Assembly: GCF_013373865.1 (NCBI RefSeq)
Contig: NC_050470.1
Span: forward strand, 29,061,585-29,125,584
Source of the DNA: Monomorium pharaonis
Taxonomy: Eukaryota; Arthropoda; Insecta; Hymenoptera; Formicidae
Reading direction: 5' to 3'
DNA: 64,000 bases
Shown piece by piece: positions 51,430 to 63,874 of the stretch. The notes under the pieces are model-generated. The model worked only from the letters and a program-made list of their open reading frames with translations. It had not been told where the DNA came from and did no database searches. Position numbers and translations under genes: made by a program. Each line of letters starts with the position of its first letter. The first letter of the stretch is position 1.

Positions 51430-52038
51430 ATTGGAAAAACTTAACTGTGTTGATAGAGAAAGTTGCTAGTTCAGGTGCCTTAGAACTGCATCGCGCTCCT
51501 GAAAATGAGCTTCCATCTCGCCACGGAAGCGTTACTGTTCTCGTCTCTCCTCGAGCAGCTGCTGCAGTTTCAGCAGCACAGCCTCCAACGCATTCACCTC
51601 TGCTGATGCCGCGGTCTGAGAACGCGTCTTTATCGGAGTTTGCATCGTTGTCATCCTCCTTGAGACTCACTCGCGAGCACCTCACGTCCATTCGTTGTCT
51701 ATAGCCCGAGTAGCCTTGAGCTCCCAAAAATGTTGCAACTCATTTCCATACTCGTAAAAACGACCGGAATAAAAGCATATTTTCTTAGAAAATATAAGAG
51801 CGCTTTACTTTGCAAAAATGACAACTTTCAATACAACATGGCGTAGCGTTTAAAAAAAAAACCAAGACGCGAACTGACGCGTCTTGATTGCTCCGTAGCT
51901 CAATTTTTTATCTCCCGATATCTTATTTATTCGTCTCCTAGACAGCAGATCTTCGCTTTTCAAACTATGCTTGATCTAGAAGACTTTTCCCAATTGATTT
52001 TCAATACATTGGATGCAATCGGAAGACCGGGCGCAACA
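51430..52038 (-). mobile_element. Truncated gypsy-like LTR retrotransposon B: LTR, primer site and decayed gag start
   Basis: Minus strand. A probable LTR of about 305 bp runs from 52038 (TGTTGCGCC) to 51734 (ending GTTGCA), giving the TG...CA ends usual for LTRs. Then come ACATTTT and a primer-site-like TGGGAGCTCAAGGCTACT (51726-51709). The downstream frame shows coiled-coil, gag-like text such as LEAVLLKLQQLLEERREQ but is interrupted by stops, so it is not functional. The LTR contains the small hairpin AAGACGCG-CGCGTCTT near 51873. The rest of the element is missing. The family assignment rests on layout only. Confidence 0.55.
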
Positions 52039-52324
52039 GTTTAACAGCTAGTCTAATCAATAATATTATTCATATAATTTTACTAACATACTTGATACTT
52101 GAAAAAATAAAACTTTTTGCTTTCTTATAATTGCAACATTGGTTTTGAACGACCTATTTGGAAAGCAAGATATTCCCGATGATTTGCCATTACCTTTCAA
52201 GAGATAGCGATTGAATAAAATTCGGTGTTTCTGATTCAGGTTTAAATCTGAATCTTTAGCACACAGAGCAAATGCACAACTCTTTGCTTCACGATCTCAA
52301 ACTATACATTAAATTATTTAAGTC

Positions 52325-52446
52325 TGAATATATGCACACATATATATACATATATATATATATATAATGAATATATGCACACATATATATACATATATAT
52401 ATAATGAATATGTGCACACATATATATATACACATATATATATATA
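52325..52446. repeat. Minisatellite, about 40-bp unit, three copies
   Basis: A unit of the form TGAATATATGCACACATATA followed by a TA/CA tract repeats three times, with copy starts near 52325, 52368 and 52404. Low-complexity and non-coding. Confidence 0.85.
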
Positions 52447-53591
52447 ATTCTATTTACATTTTTATATATCAAATATCATACATATTACAAAAATATTTGA
52501 AAAAAATACAATGTACATATATAAAATATATATTAAAATATATGCATACATCAAAACATAATGTGTAACAACAGCGTATAAAATTATTACTACAATTTAA
52601 ACCTCTGACAAAATTATTGATAGATTATTTAAAGTAAACTTTATCAATAATGTGAAAAAGGATTGAAAAAATTATGTAATGTATGAAATTATTTTCAGAA
52701 ACTTGCAAATTATTTGGCCTGTTCTTTTTAGCTGCACTGCTGTAATTAATTAAAGTAAGACAAGTATGTTACTTCTCATTCTAACTTATTGCACTAGTGC
52801 AGCAATTAAAAAACGGACCTATTGTGTTGATTAAACAAGAATTAAAAATAAATATATATATAATATAAATTACTATAAAATAAACACTTTCTTATAAAAA
52901 TAATCTGTAATTTATGAATTAAATCTGACTACCCAGTTCATACAAATTTTTTATGTATACATATTCTTTTTCAATTATTTATTAAATAAGCATAACTGTT
53001 ATATATACATACATATAGAATAAATACGTCTACATAAAATATGTATTTTGCAATTTAATTAATAATGTAACGATAAATGGTGCATTGATATAAAATATAC
53101 ACATTGCAATACAAAATTTAAATGAGATTTGAAACAATGTCGAGATCGTGTACTTCTTATTACAACCTTATATTAAGTATTCGCAGTAATTTTCAGTGCG
53201 CACATTATTTTATATATACGTATTAGAATAGATAACTATTTTATTAAAACAAATAATTAAATTAATGACATTTAGTGAGCATTACAATTTCGCATTTTTG
53301 TCGAAAGATCAATGATTATCATGTGAAAGTAAAATATTTTTGAATACTATTCAACGATTCATGAAAGATTTAACATAGAAACATTTTCGAAATTTTTATA
53401 TCTAGTAAATAACAAGTATAATTAAACAATCGATATGTTTTATACATTTCCATATTAATTTAATTAAATAAAATTTATAAAATATTTATAGTCTGGCTTG
53501 TATTGCTGCTGTTATTGTTATAAAAACAATTTTTATAACAATAATCCATTTTTGCTGTTAAAAAAACCACAATGTTTAATTTAGTAATTTT
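52447..53591. other. AT-rich 3' flank of MARVEL-type copy 2
   Basis: No gene. The part at about 53040-53560 resembles the flank at about 58260-58800 beyond copy 3 (shared GAGATCGTGTA / GAGATCGCGTA followed by CTTATT), showing that the tandem duplication included downstream DNA. Confidence 0.5.
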
Positions 53592-54784
53592 TTAATCGTC
53601 TCCGTAAGTGCTAAAACCCATGACCGCACTGCAGATGTATAAACAGGTATTTAACAAACAGCAAATCTAAATAAAAATAAATATCTTTTTTAATCTAACA
53701 ACAGGCATAAATATAATATAATTATAAAATGTATGTTTAGTATTAGTAAATCACTTTTTATCATTTTGACACATTCTTCCTTATTTAAAAAAATTAATTT
53801 CAAACTGACAAAAATTTGTAATAATCTACAATTGATTGTTTAAATCTGTGACACTCTATAATATAATACGTACATACAAGCTAAAAAAATTATATATGTG
53901 TGGCTGTTTTGTCTATTAGATAATTTTAATATCTTGCATTATATTTTGTATTTTATGAATATAATCTTGTACTTACAGAAGCTGCTAATTCCGCCTTATA
54001 ATAAGAACCTTTAACTTCAAATTTATGTATGTATACCATCATTGCTACTGAACCCGAAAATAAGAATAAGGATGCAATAGCATGATACACGAGTTCCTGA
54101 AAGTTTAAAAAAACTGTTAATGTAATTTAAAAATTAATTATATTAAACAATTTTCTTTAATAATTTACGTTTTTAAGGTTTAAAATTCTAACATTTTGAA
54201 CCACTTTCTCTTATTTTATAAACAGAAACTAAAATTAATAGATTAAAAAGTTATTATATACATCACAAATTTATAGTCACAATTTTATTTACATATATAA
54301 AATTACTTACATAAATTGTTTTAGGTATAATAGATGCAGCAGAAGGAGACAACAAATAACTGATAAAAAGAATAAAAGTTCCAATATAAAAAGTAGTTGT
54401 TGAAATGAGAAAAAAGCTTGCTGACGAGGAGGAGTACATGAGTGTATTATTAAACTCATGACCAATGATTCCTACGCAAATCGTACCCAATGCCTGTTAG
54501 AAAAAATTGAATTTAAAAAAGATATTATCTCCTTGTATAAAAAGTAACAAAGTATAAAAATTTTTATTGCAAAATTAATAATTTATTATAATAAATTAAA
54601 TTAATATTGTTTGATAATCACCCATATCACACTTAAAATTAATATTAAATACTTGAAATATCAAGAAACTGTAACAATAATTTAAATATACAATTAATAA
54701 GATAATTAAATATACCAATTGTAGGATTTTAAAGATCGCATTCCAACTTCTTAAATAGTCAAGGTTGATGATAAAATTCGACAT
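53592..54784 (-). CDS. MARVEL-type four-helix membrane protein, tandem copy 2
   Basis: Coding exons 54784-54716, 54493-54311, 54096-53977 and 53666-53592 (minus), all in phase 0, encode 148 residues. It starts MSNFIINLDYLRSWNAIFKI. The acceptor TTTGATTTCAG about 25 bases upstream of this ATG matches the acceptor before copy 3, so the in-frame ATG at 54856 is rejected as intronic. Helices: LALGTICVGIIG; FFLISTTTFYIGTFILFISY; AIASLFLFSGSVAMMVYI; and LAASICCLLNTCLYICSAV. The C-terminus is MGFSTYGDD. Copy 2 is closer to copy 3 than to copy 1 (shared ALG-I-CVGI-GHEF). Confidence 0.8.
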
Positions 54785-56904
54785 CGTTACCTCGTCCTCA
54801 GTGCCAGTTCTGAAATCAAAGATAATTCTGACTGTAAAGAATTGTATACTCATCAATTTATAGAAATTTCATTTTCTATATGCAAATTAAAACGTAACAG
54901 TTTAATTATAATTGAAATTAAATACAAAAATCTGCAACAAAGAATCAACGAACCTCACTAAAAATCATATGTAATATTATTTACAAACAATTACGGTTTC
55001 TCCAAAGGCTTCTCTAAATACTTACACATCTATTCTTGAAATTTTGTGGAGTAATAAATTACTCAAAAAATTGTTCCAAATCCGTAAATGAAAATTTTCT
55101 ATCATGCAAAGTTTTGAAAAAAAAATCAAATTAAAAACCCTCCAAAAAGGGTTTTCAAACTCAATTTTTTAATCTTATGGTATAACATTTTCACTTATAA
55201 ATTCGAATTTAGCGCATAAAAAATTATAAAAAACGTTTATTTTGATTAGAGTTATTTAATTAAAATGTTTTTATTAACTAACGTAATTATTATTAATTAT
55301 GGAAAAAGCTCCTATCAACTGTAACTCATAATAATTCAAATTAACACACTAATTCAAGTTTTGTGAACGTAATAATTTAAATTTAATAATATTTTAGTCA
55401 TATTAAATTTTATAATTTAATTAGATGTTACACTTGTAATTAACAATATCAAAAATTTTTATTACGCTTATACAAATTAAAAAGCTTTTTGTAAGAGTTA
55501 TAACATTCTCATAATTTTTTTAAGGTCAAATGTTATGTAATAATTATAAAAATATCACATTTACACACAGAACTTTTTTACATACATAAAAAAATTATTT
55601 AATGTTAATTTTAAATAATAATATTAAAATTCTAATTTTATATTATAAAAAAGATTTTCTTTCAATATTGTGTAAAGAGTATGACGGATTGATAACTTTA
55701 CAATACGATAAGACCTATATCGTATCGTAATCTGATAAGAATTGTATAGGATTAATACTTTGCACGTTCTATCGATTTAGCAAATTTTACCCAAAATATA
55801 TAACACATAAAATATATTTCCAAATAGCAATAATAATGTTGCACTTTTCTTAAATGAAAAATCTAACAAATGTACAATAATTAAAAAGTAATTTTCCATA
55901 AGTCTTATACAATTTACATTATACAAACAAATATTAAAACATTTAACTTGTAAATGTTAAAAATCTATTTAGGTGGCTAAAAAATTTGTATATGCAAGTA
56001 TTCAATCTTAAAATAACTTTAAAATATTACACGTGCGCTTAAAAAAATTTAAGAAAAAAGTTTATTTTATATATATAAATAAAATTTAATAGACTATATA
56101 TTTAAAAATGATAAAATCAGTAATACAAAAATTTGAAGTTGCGAAAACAGGAAAAATTACGCTCCTACGAGAATAAACGTTCATAATCATAGGTTATTTT
56201 TGAACACCCGGCACACATACGGGTGTAAGATGCGAGTTAAAAAATTTATCGCAATGACTTTGATTAGTACCAAGTCCGTATCTGTAACTGTGCTCGATAA
56301 ATTCTCGTTCACATGAACTTATTCTTGCGCTCGAAGATTCTTTACACAATGCGTCACCCATTACATTTTGTACTATATTTGTCGCTCATATTTTCAAATA
56401 ATCAATTTATTATCTAAATTATATAAGTTTATTATAATATAAACAAAATTATTATTTTTTACTCAATTTTTCTTAATTTTAACAAATTGAAAATAATGTT
56501 GAATGTAAAATTAGTAATAATCTAATAAATTAATTAAGATAACAAATAAACCGTTCAAATAATATATGTGAATTTCTTCTATTCTGCAATAAGAAGTTAA
56601 AGTAATAAACTTAAAAATAACTCAATAATTTAAAATAAAAAATAATTTTTGTAAACTTTCTTAACAATATAAAAAAATCTCATTATGATTTTAATCCTGC
56701 AATATCTTTGCAAAAATAAATTTACTAGATAACTAGCTAATTCTTAAAATTACAAATTTAATTTAATAAAATTATCTATTAAATATTTTTAATAAAATAA
56801 AAGTTGTTTACATATTAATCCAACAAATAATTAATTGAAATCAGTGCTCATTACTATCATAATTACAAAATATGTTGTACATAAAACATAAGAATTTTAC
56901 TAAC
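54785..56904. other. First intron of MARVEL-type copy 2 with a conserved block
   Basis: A 2.1-kb AT-rich intron between the non-coding first exon (ending at 56905) and the acceptor near 54809. The block at about 56130-56290 (AAAAATTTGAAGTTGCG, GGTTATTTTTGAACACCC, GTAAGATGCGAG) matches 61920-62090 in copy 3, standing out against otherwise diverged intron. No ORF. Confidence 0.55.
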
Positions 56905-57006
56905 CTGAAGAAAAGACGTTGTTTTACATCGGCAGTTAACGAGTGACTGAAATGATATACCTTTTGAGAGCACGGGAGACGTCACTGATGATATCATACA
57001 GATGAG
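56905..57006 (-). promoter_or_regulatory. Promoter and non-coding first exon of MARVEL-type copy 2
   Basis: Reading minus: ATGATATCATCAGTGACGTC (56997-56978) is a GATATC plus CRE-like block. A TCAGTC initiator follows at 56950-56945. A leader of about 45 nt then ends TTTTCTTCAG at 56905 with donor GTTAGT. The same order and spacing are seen in copy 3. Confidence 0.7.
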
Positions 57007-58844
57007 ATTGATATAATATCATTTGATAGCATTCTAGTAATTCGGTTATTTGCCTCTTCTTTCTTGAAGATACTAAAAAATATTAAAAATAAGAAATTTC
57101 TTATCACTAATGTATTATAACGATAAAACTCATATTGATATCAATCAATACCTGCACACAGTGACAAATTAATAATCGATATTTTATCGAAATAAATCGA
57201 TTTTATTTATAATATATTTTATAATATATATATATAATTAAGTCTAGATTTTTTAAATATGTTGTGCTTTTCACGCGCTGTCTGCAAAAAATGTAATAAT
57301 TTACTAAAAATTATTAATTTCAATTCAATTCTTTATAAAATGGCATTACTTTATAAGTTATAAGTAAATATTTTTACTTAGTACTATAAATTTAAAAATT
57401 TTTATTAAAAATTACTAATTTTATATTTAATGTATGTATATTTTTATTATTAATTATTTGGCAACCAATATATACATGTGTAAGCACGTCTTTCTTATTT
57501 TTTCTTTTTATTAAGAGAATTAGTTAAAAAATCGATACTTTTTATTATATTTTTTAAAAAAGTATTCTTTCCAAGTAACATGTCCTTACAATTTATATGT
57601 ATTTTCTTATAATTAATTCTCAAATTTCAAAAAAGATTACATTTTTTCCAAAGAATTTCTTTTCTCGTCATTTATCTTTCGCGACAGTTCCAAATTTTTA
57701 TCATGTCTTATTTCACAAGGGATTTGTTCTTTTAGATAAACTCCTTTCTCTTCTTCTTCTTCTTCTTCTTCTTCTCTCTCTCTCTCTTTCTCCCCCCCCC
57801 CTCGCCCTTTCACACAGTCCATCTTTTTTTTCTATAAAAGTTATACAAATTTAGAAGCAAAAAAGCATCAACAATATACTTATTAAAAAATATGGCGTCA
57901 AAACATCCTATTAAAACTTCTGTTGCGTTTTCATCACTACATATAATTGGGCATCTTAGTTAAAACATGATATCCTTACAATTAAACAAAATCAGGCCTT
58001 TTTGTTTAAATAAGACAGAAAATGTAAATAAGAATTTTTTTCAATTGTCCTTATAACATACATTTATTATAATTCAATAAATGTTAAATATATATAATTA
58101 TTTTTATAATGATCATTTTAAAAATAGTAAAAATTTTAATTACTTTTGCATCAATTTAAGAATTATGGAATAAGAGTGGAATTAAACGACATTCTTTTTC
58201 GATTATTTATTCGACAATTATAAATATTACATGCACATATAAAATAAATACATGATTACATTTACATTAAGTAGATTCTGCAAGAATATTGATTAAAATC
58301 ACACATCATAGCGAGCCCATAATTTAAATGTAAATAGCGCATATTAATGCAAAATATACCCAATATAAAATTCGGATACGATTTGAGGTAATATGGAGAT
58401 CGCGTAATCCTTATTTTAATTTTCGTTCTTTTGAAAAATAACAATTTTATATCTAACTATATATCCAATAATATACAATAATATAATTTTTCAAGTTATT
58501 AAATTATTTTATTTACCCTTAGGATAAATAACGCAAATAATATCTAGTGTATATGAGCATTACAATCTCGCAATTTTATCTGAGAATAATAATTAGTGTA
58601 TCAAAGTAAAAAATATGTGAATGCTATAAGAATTTTATAAAATATGTAACATAAAAATATTCTTAGGCACTTTTTCAATACTTGCCAAGTATCAAATGTC
58701 ATCCGGCAGTCAAAATTCGTTGTACAACTTGCATTAATTTAATTAAATAAAATTCCTAAAATATAGTTTACTTATAAGACGTTTTGCTGCGATTCGTACA
58801 TAAGAAATTTGTTTTTGTTAGTAACAATGTCGTAATTTGATTGC
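57007..58844. other. Intergenic region between MARVEL-type copies 2 and 3
   Basis: AT-rich, with a (CTT)n/(CT)n/poly-C tract at about 57749-57800 whose Leu-Ser or Glu-rich frames are artefacts. The right half is the 3' flank of copy 3. No gene seen. Confidence 0.55.
57749..57800. repeat. Polypyrimidine microsatellite (CTT)n(CT)n(C)n
   Basis: About ten CTT or TTC units pass into CT repeats and a short C run. Confidence 0.9.
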
Positions 58845-60706
58845 TTAGATCCCTCTGTAAGTACGAAGGGCAATGATCGTACTGAAGAGATATAAACCCG
58901 CATTTACCAGACCACAAATCTAAAAAATAAAAGTTAAAACATTATATTTATAATAAGATTCGTAGCATAATATATGTAGCATAATATATACAAATTAAAT
59001 ATTATTTATACATATATTATGCTACAAGCTTAATAAAATATCTTTTATTTAAAGAATTTTAACAATTTTTGACAATTTTTAATAAATTATTTTTTAGTAA
59101 GAACGTTAGAAATCAATAATTAGAAAATGTTAGAATCGTAAAAGTAATTCGTTAAATAATTATAAATTTATATATGACATAATTATGTATTATAACTATA
59201 AGCATTATACTTACAGAAGCGCCTAATAACAACTCATAGTTATATCTCCTATAATTATTAATGTGCACCATAAGTGTCAATGAGGCTGCAAGTAGCAATC
59301 CAAATGCAATGGAATGATAAATAATTTCCTGAAAATTAAGAAATTATGTCAATTAACTTACACACATAATAAATATATAAAATGTTCATAATAATAATTC
59401 GTTATAAACATCTTTATCTCACTATGTTATCGACACAAAAGTCAGAGCGCCTACACACAATATTACTGATCTGACTAAAATCCAGCCGTTTCTCTTTTGT
59501 TTTATCACCTCCGTTTTGAGAAGAAGATAAATCTTTCATAATATGACGGAACATACAATGTAATTCTTGACTCCACTGTTATTGCATTTAAACAACACTG
59601 AAGAGAACTCGAATTGTGAGTCGAAAAGTTTGCGTACTTTATCTAATGTATACTATGCGTTAATTAAAATTATGTACAACTGTTTCACGTTACAACGATA
59701 AAACCACTCTTAAAATATAACATTGCACAAACACAGCCAGTGCAGGCTCTTATTGGCGACATATTTTCATTTTTTTTTTTTTTAATAAATTACATTTAAT
59801 AATATTGCATGTACAATTAAAATCATATGACTATATAATTGCATTTTTACATATATAAGTATACACACACATACTTTTTTATTTTTGTACCTACATGTAT
59901 AGTTTTAGCCATAATAGATGCAGTAGAAAAAGATGTTAAACAACTGAGAAGAAGAATAAAACTGCCAATCATAAAAGTGGTCGTTATGAGAAGAAAGAAA
60001 AGATCTGCGGTACTCCGATATACATTACTAAATTCGTGACCAACGATTCCTACGCAAACTATTCCCAGTGCCTGTTTGTAAAAACATAAAAATATTTCCT
60101 GTTAAAAAAATATAATTTTTTTATGTAAACATTAACAAAGTGTGGAAATATAATTACTGTTGTTAGCATAAGCTAAAAATATCCGTTGCGGATATTATTA
60201 TCATAGTAAGTATATCTGATTACGGAAAACGGAAATATATATTGTTGATAATACGAATGCTAAAATTGTAAAATTTCTAAATAATTTCTAAATGAATTGT
60301 ATGCTATAAATTAATGTTTAAAATAATATAATATTAGAATTTTTTGAATCAAATATGTAGATTAAGAACAATAAAGTAATTAAGAACAATAAAGTTGTAC
60401 AATGTTTGTATTATTTACAATTAAAATTATTGTTATATTTCTGTTAAAAAATTATCATTGACTATATCAATAATTAATTAAGGAATGTTCTTTTATATTA
60501 AAAAATAACAATTACTAAACTTTGTGTCAAAGAATATATCAATAATAAGTAAATAAAAAATTAAATTGATACAATAATAATAAGACACATACCACTTGCA
60601 GCAGTTTTAAAATACCACTCCAAGTTTTTAAGTAGCCAGTGTTAAGAACAATCGTCGACGAGCTGCTCGTTACCGTTTGAGTTCTAATCGTCACTGTATG
60701 AGACAT
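58845..60706 (-). CDS. MARVEL-type four-helix membrane protein, tandem copy 3
   Basis: Coding exons 60706-60593, 60071-59895, 59328-59215 and 58919-58845 (minus), all in phase 0, encode 159 residues. The N-terminus is longer than in the other copies by a Ser/Thr-rich insert (TVTIRTQTVTSSSSTIV) before the shared YLKTWSGILKLLQ. Helices: ALGIVCVGIVG; LFFLLITTTFMIGSFILLL; IAFGLLLAASLTLMVHI; and LLLGASICGLVNAGLYLF. The C-terminus is ALRTYRGI. The longest of its coding-region introns, intron 2 (59329-59894), contains a less AT-rich insert-like segment at about 59430-59720. Membrane-organising function is inferred from the family. Confidence 0.8.
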
Positions 60707-62704
60707 CGTCACTTCGTTCTAATGATAGTTCTGAAATCAAAAGATGCGATTATTCTATCTTATTTATAAAGCTTATTTATAAAGATTCCATTCAATATAC
60801 GTAAGCGGCAATGTTTATGTACATACGTCAAGTAGGACAAGGTTAAGATTTCGAGATGTGACCTACATTGTACGAGAATCATCGTTGTTTTTCCATGAAA
60901 ACAGAAGTATTTTCGTTTTCTCTCGAAATTCGACACTTCTATATCTATCTTTAAAATTTTTATATATATAACGCTTTAATAATATAACGTAAGGCAATTA
61001 TAATTTTAATTCATGAAAAATAAGTAAATATAAAGTTATTTTTTTAAAACAAATCGATTCAACATTTAATCGCTTCAGTCGATTTAATCGCTTCAATCGA
61101 TAAACTACATGAACACAAAAACATTTCGAAGCATCCTTCAATTGTCTGAAACATCCTGACACACCCTTTAAGCTTACCCGATCAATAGTGCGTGGAGACC
61201 TTCGAATTTACTTTCTCTCAGTGAGAGAAGAAGATAAACCATAAGCACAATAAGGGAATGTATTTTAATCCTGTATTAGCTTTCGCAATTTCTGAAGTTC
61301 TACTTTATCAAATTGAATATATTATATATTATATTGATAATTTAATATAAAATTTATAATAATAAAAGAATTAATGTAATAATTATATTAAATTCTCTAC
61401 TCATTATAGCTGTACTACATTAAATTTATCTTCACTTAAATGATAAACAACTACTGAATTTAACATGTGACATAAAGCCTACAATTTTCTTTTTTCTTTT
61501 TTTGTAAAAAATATTGTCAAAGTTATATCAATCGCTATGATATAAAAAAATTAACTGTATAATTCACAGCAAAAATGATGTCGAAATAAATTTTTATTTT
61601 TTTAAAAAACGACAATCTATCTTTCTTAAATAAATTATAGATATAGAATAGATCAGTTGTACAAATTATAAGTATAGAATTGATCAATTGTACAAATCAG
61701 CAAAAAAGACGAAGATTTACACATTGCACAAATAAACATTAAAATCAGAAAATTTAATTTGTAATTATATCAGAAACATCTTTTCGTATTTTAAAAAATG
61801 TACGCGTGCAGTTCTCAGGTTTCAAAATAACTTCGAAAAACGTAAGAAAAAAAAGTGAAATTTTATTTTGAAGATAAGATGGACAACGGTCCTGCAAACC
61901 GAAAAATATTAGAATTAGTGAAGCAAAAATTTGGCATCGCGGAAATTGAGAGGCGCGCCCGCGTTACGAACAAACGTCCGCTTGCGGTAGTCATGGGTTA
62001 TTTTTAAATATCCAGAACACACACGTAAGATGTGAGATAAAAATTTATTGGAACCGTTGATTAGGGCCGAATCTGAATATTCATAATAAATCCTTGCTTA
62101 ATGTTTTTTCCATAAGATATTGCCACTAATTACTCATTTTATTATAATAGTAGCAATCTTCGCTCATATTTTTTAAATTATCAATTTGTTCTATAATTAC
62201 TTAATTTATAACCTATAAAATTTAAATTATTAGGTCCTACTTTTTCTACTAATTTTAGAAAATCAAGAAAAACTTTAAATTATGTAAAACAAATAATGCA
62301 TAATAGTCTCTATCGTATGTTAATCATTTATAATGTTTTAATAAATATGCTAGTAAAGTGTATTTATAATCACAAGTTACAAATTAAATTTAGCGAACAA
62401 AAATAAAAAATACTTTTTACATTTCTTTGACAGCATAAGATGTCGGTGTTGCAACATATTTACAGAAGTTTGAGTTGTAATTATTATCGAATTGTTTGAT
62501 AGTCATCAAATATTCAGTGTTTATCTTTCACATTTATATAGAATTATTTAATCGAAAATTTACTCTATTTATTACCATTAAATTGGTAATTTGACACGTA
62601 ATTAAACAGAAAATTTTTCGATGTATGAATAATTAATAAGAATGCGTCTTTAATCGTGAATGACATAAGAAATTGCGCACGCCATGCGCAAGGACTACAC
62701 TAAC
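60707..62704. other. First intron of MARVEL-type copy 3 with a conserved block
   Basis: About 2 kb between the non-coding first exon and the acceptor (TTTTGATTTCAG) near 60734. It contains the block at 61920-62090 shared with copy 2. No ORF or RNA gene is recognised. Confidence 0.55.
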
Positions 62705-62805
62705 CTGAAGAAAACACGTTGTTGCACACCGGCCGTCAGCGACTGACTGAAGCGTTACGTTTTGAGCGCGGAACCAAGGATGACGTCATTGATGATATCA
62801 TACAT
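62705..62805 (-). promoter_or_regulatory. Promoter and non-coding first exon of MARVEL-type copy 3
   Basis: Minus strand: ATGATATCATCAATGACGTCA (62801-62781) contains a perfect CRE palindrome TGACGTCA (62788-62781). A TCAGTC initiator lies at 62750-62745, overlapping a second TCAGTC, and the leader ends TTTTCTTCAG at 62705 before donor GTTAGT. The GC-rich leader contrasts with the AT-rich surroundings. Confidence 0.72.
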
Positions 62806-63870
62806 CCACACATTTTTAGACGATACGCGTAAACTGTAATCGATGCAAATACATCGCGATTCTTAACAGGGTAAGATAAAGTAAACATATCGATGTTCTA
62901 TCTTTTTGATGGAAGGCGATATTAAAATGAAGAATATGCAAAAATGTGATAAGTCATCAAATATTATTCACAGCAGCATGCCAATTGATGCATTAATTCG
63001 CGTTTCGCGGCACATTTTCATATAATTCTGTTTGCATTTGTAATGTAGTGTAAAAAGCATATATGTATGTAAAAAATACCTACAAGTATATAGAAATTAA
63101 ACATAAAATAATAAGGAGAAAGTTTCAGGCAGTGAAAAAACATGCATGCTCAACGATCTTTAGTTTTACTATATTTATTTTATATATAGCATCCACAGCT
63201 TAAAAATAAATAAATTTCGAAAATTAAAAAAAATATTTTAACGTAGATATATGTATATATATTATGTATATATCACCGCGCGCGCGTAAGTCAATTACGA
63301 TAGCGTGACAAGTAGTGCAACATATATAAACGAATATAACAATGTTGAGAACAAACAATTTTTTTCAAAGATAAATGCGTAAGTGTCGACGCGACTTCAA
63401 CTGGAAAATAACGAATGAGTGGGAGAGGCAAATAAATGAATGCATCCTCTCAATGCTGAATGATAACAAGAAGAGTGGCATAATCTTAATTGCCAGCGTA
63501 ACGTCCACTTTTAGCTTTAGCTAATCGCGTCGGCGTTATCACGCGGTAATAAAATCCGCGAAAGTTGTCAAGAGACACGGAAAGGCAAAGGTTTTTTAAC
63601 ATAAACACTCTTCTATATAGATATAAAATATAATAAAAAAAAAAACAATATAAGTTGTATCCATAACCAATTTGAGACAAGGGTCTCCCTTAATCTATAC
63701 GAGGTATCCCTCTACTTACGGCCATTCGACTTACGAATTCTCGGAACTTACAATCGGCATGTTGCTAACTAAAAATAAATTAACTAGTAGATTATGATGC
63801 AATTGATTAAGCACTCTTTAATATGTGATTTAAATTAAATACTAATTTTATAACAGTAAATATTATATTA
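62806..63870. other. AT-rich region at right edge
   Basis: No gene is supported. A less AT-rich piece at about 63380-63600 contains a 64-codon minus-strand frame without a recognisable domain. Confidence 0.45.
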
Positions 63871-63874
63871 TAGC

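Noticed and set aside
51428..51727. 99-codon minus-strand frame as a host gene
   Set aside because: It overlaps the primer-site and gag-like leader of a truncated LTR element. The gag-like reading is in another frame and broken by stops.
54785..54856. In-frame upstream ATG for MARVEL-type copy 2 (MMSIQFFTVR...)
   Set aside because: A splice acceptor TTTGATTTCAG lies between it and the ATG at 54784, and the same acceptor occurs before copy 3. The upstream part is intron.
57597..57854. Leu-Ser-Pro-rich frame and its Glu-rich antisense
   Set aside because: Translation of the (CTT)n(CT)n tract.
59430..59720. Possible separate gene in intron 2 of MARVEL-type copy 3
   Set aside because: Less AT-rich but without an open frame or repeat termini that I can define.
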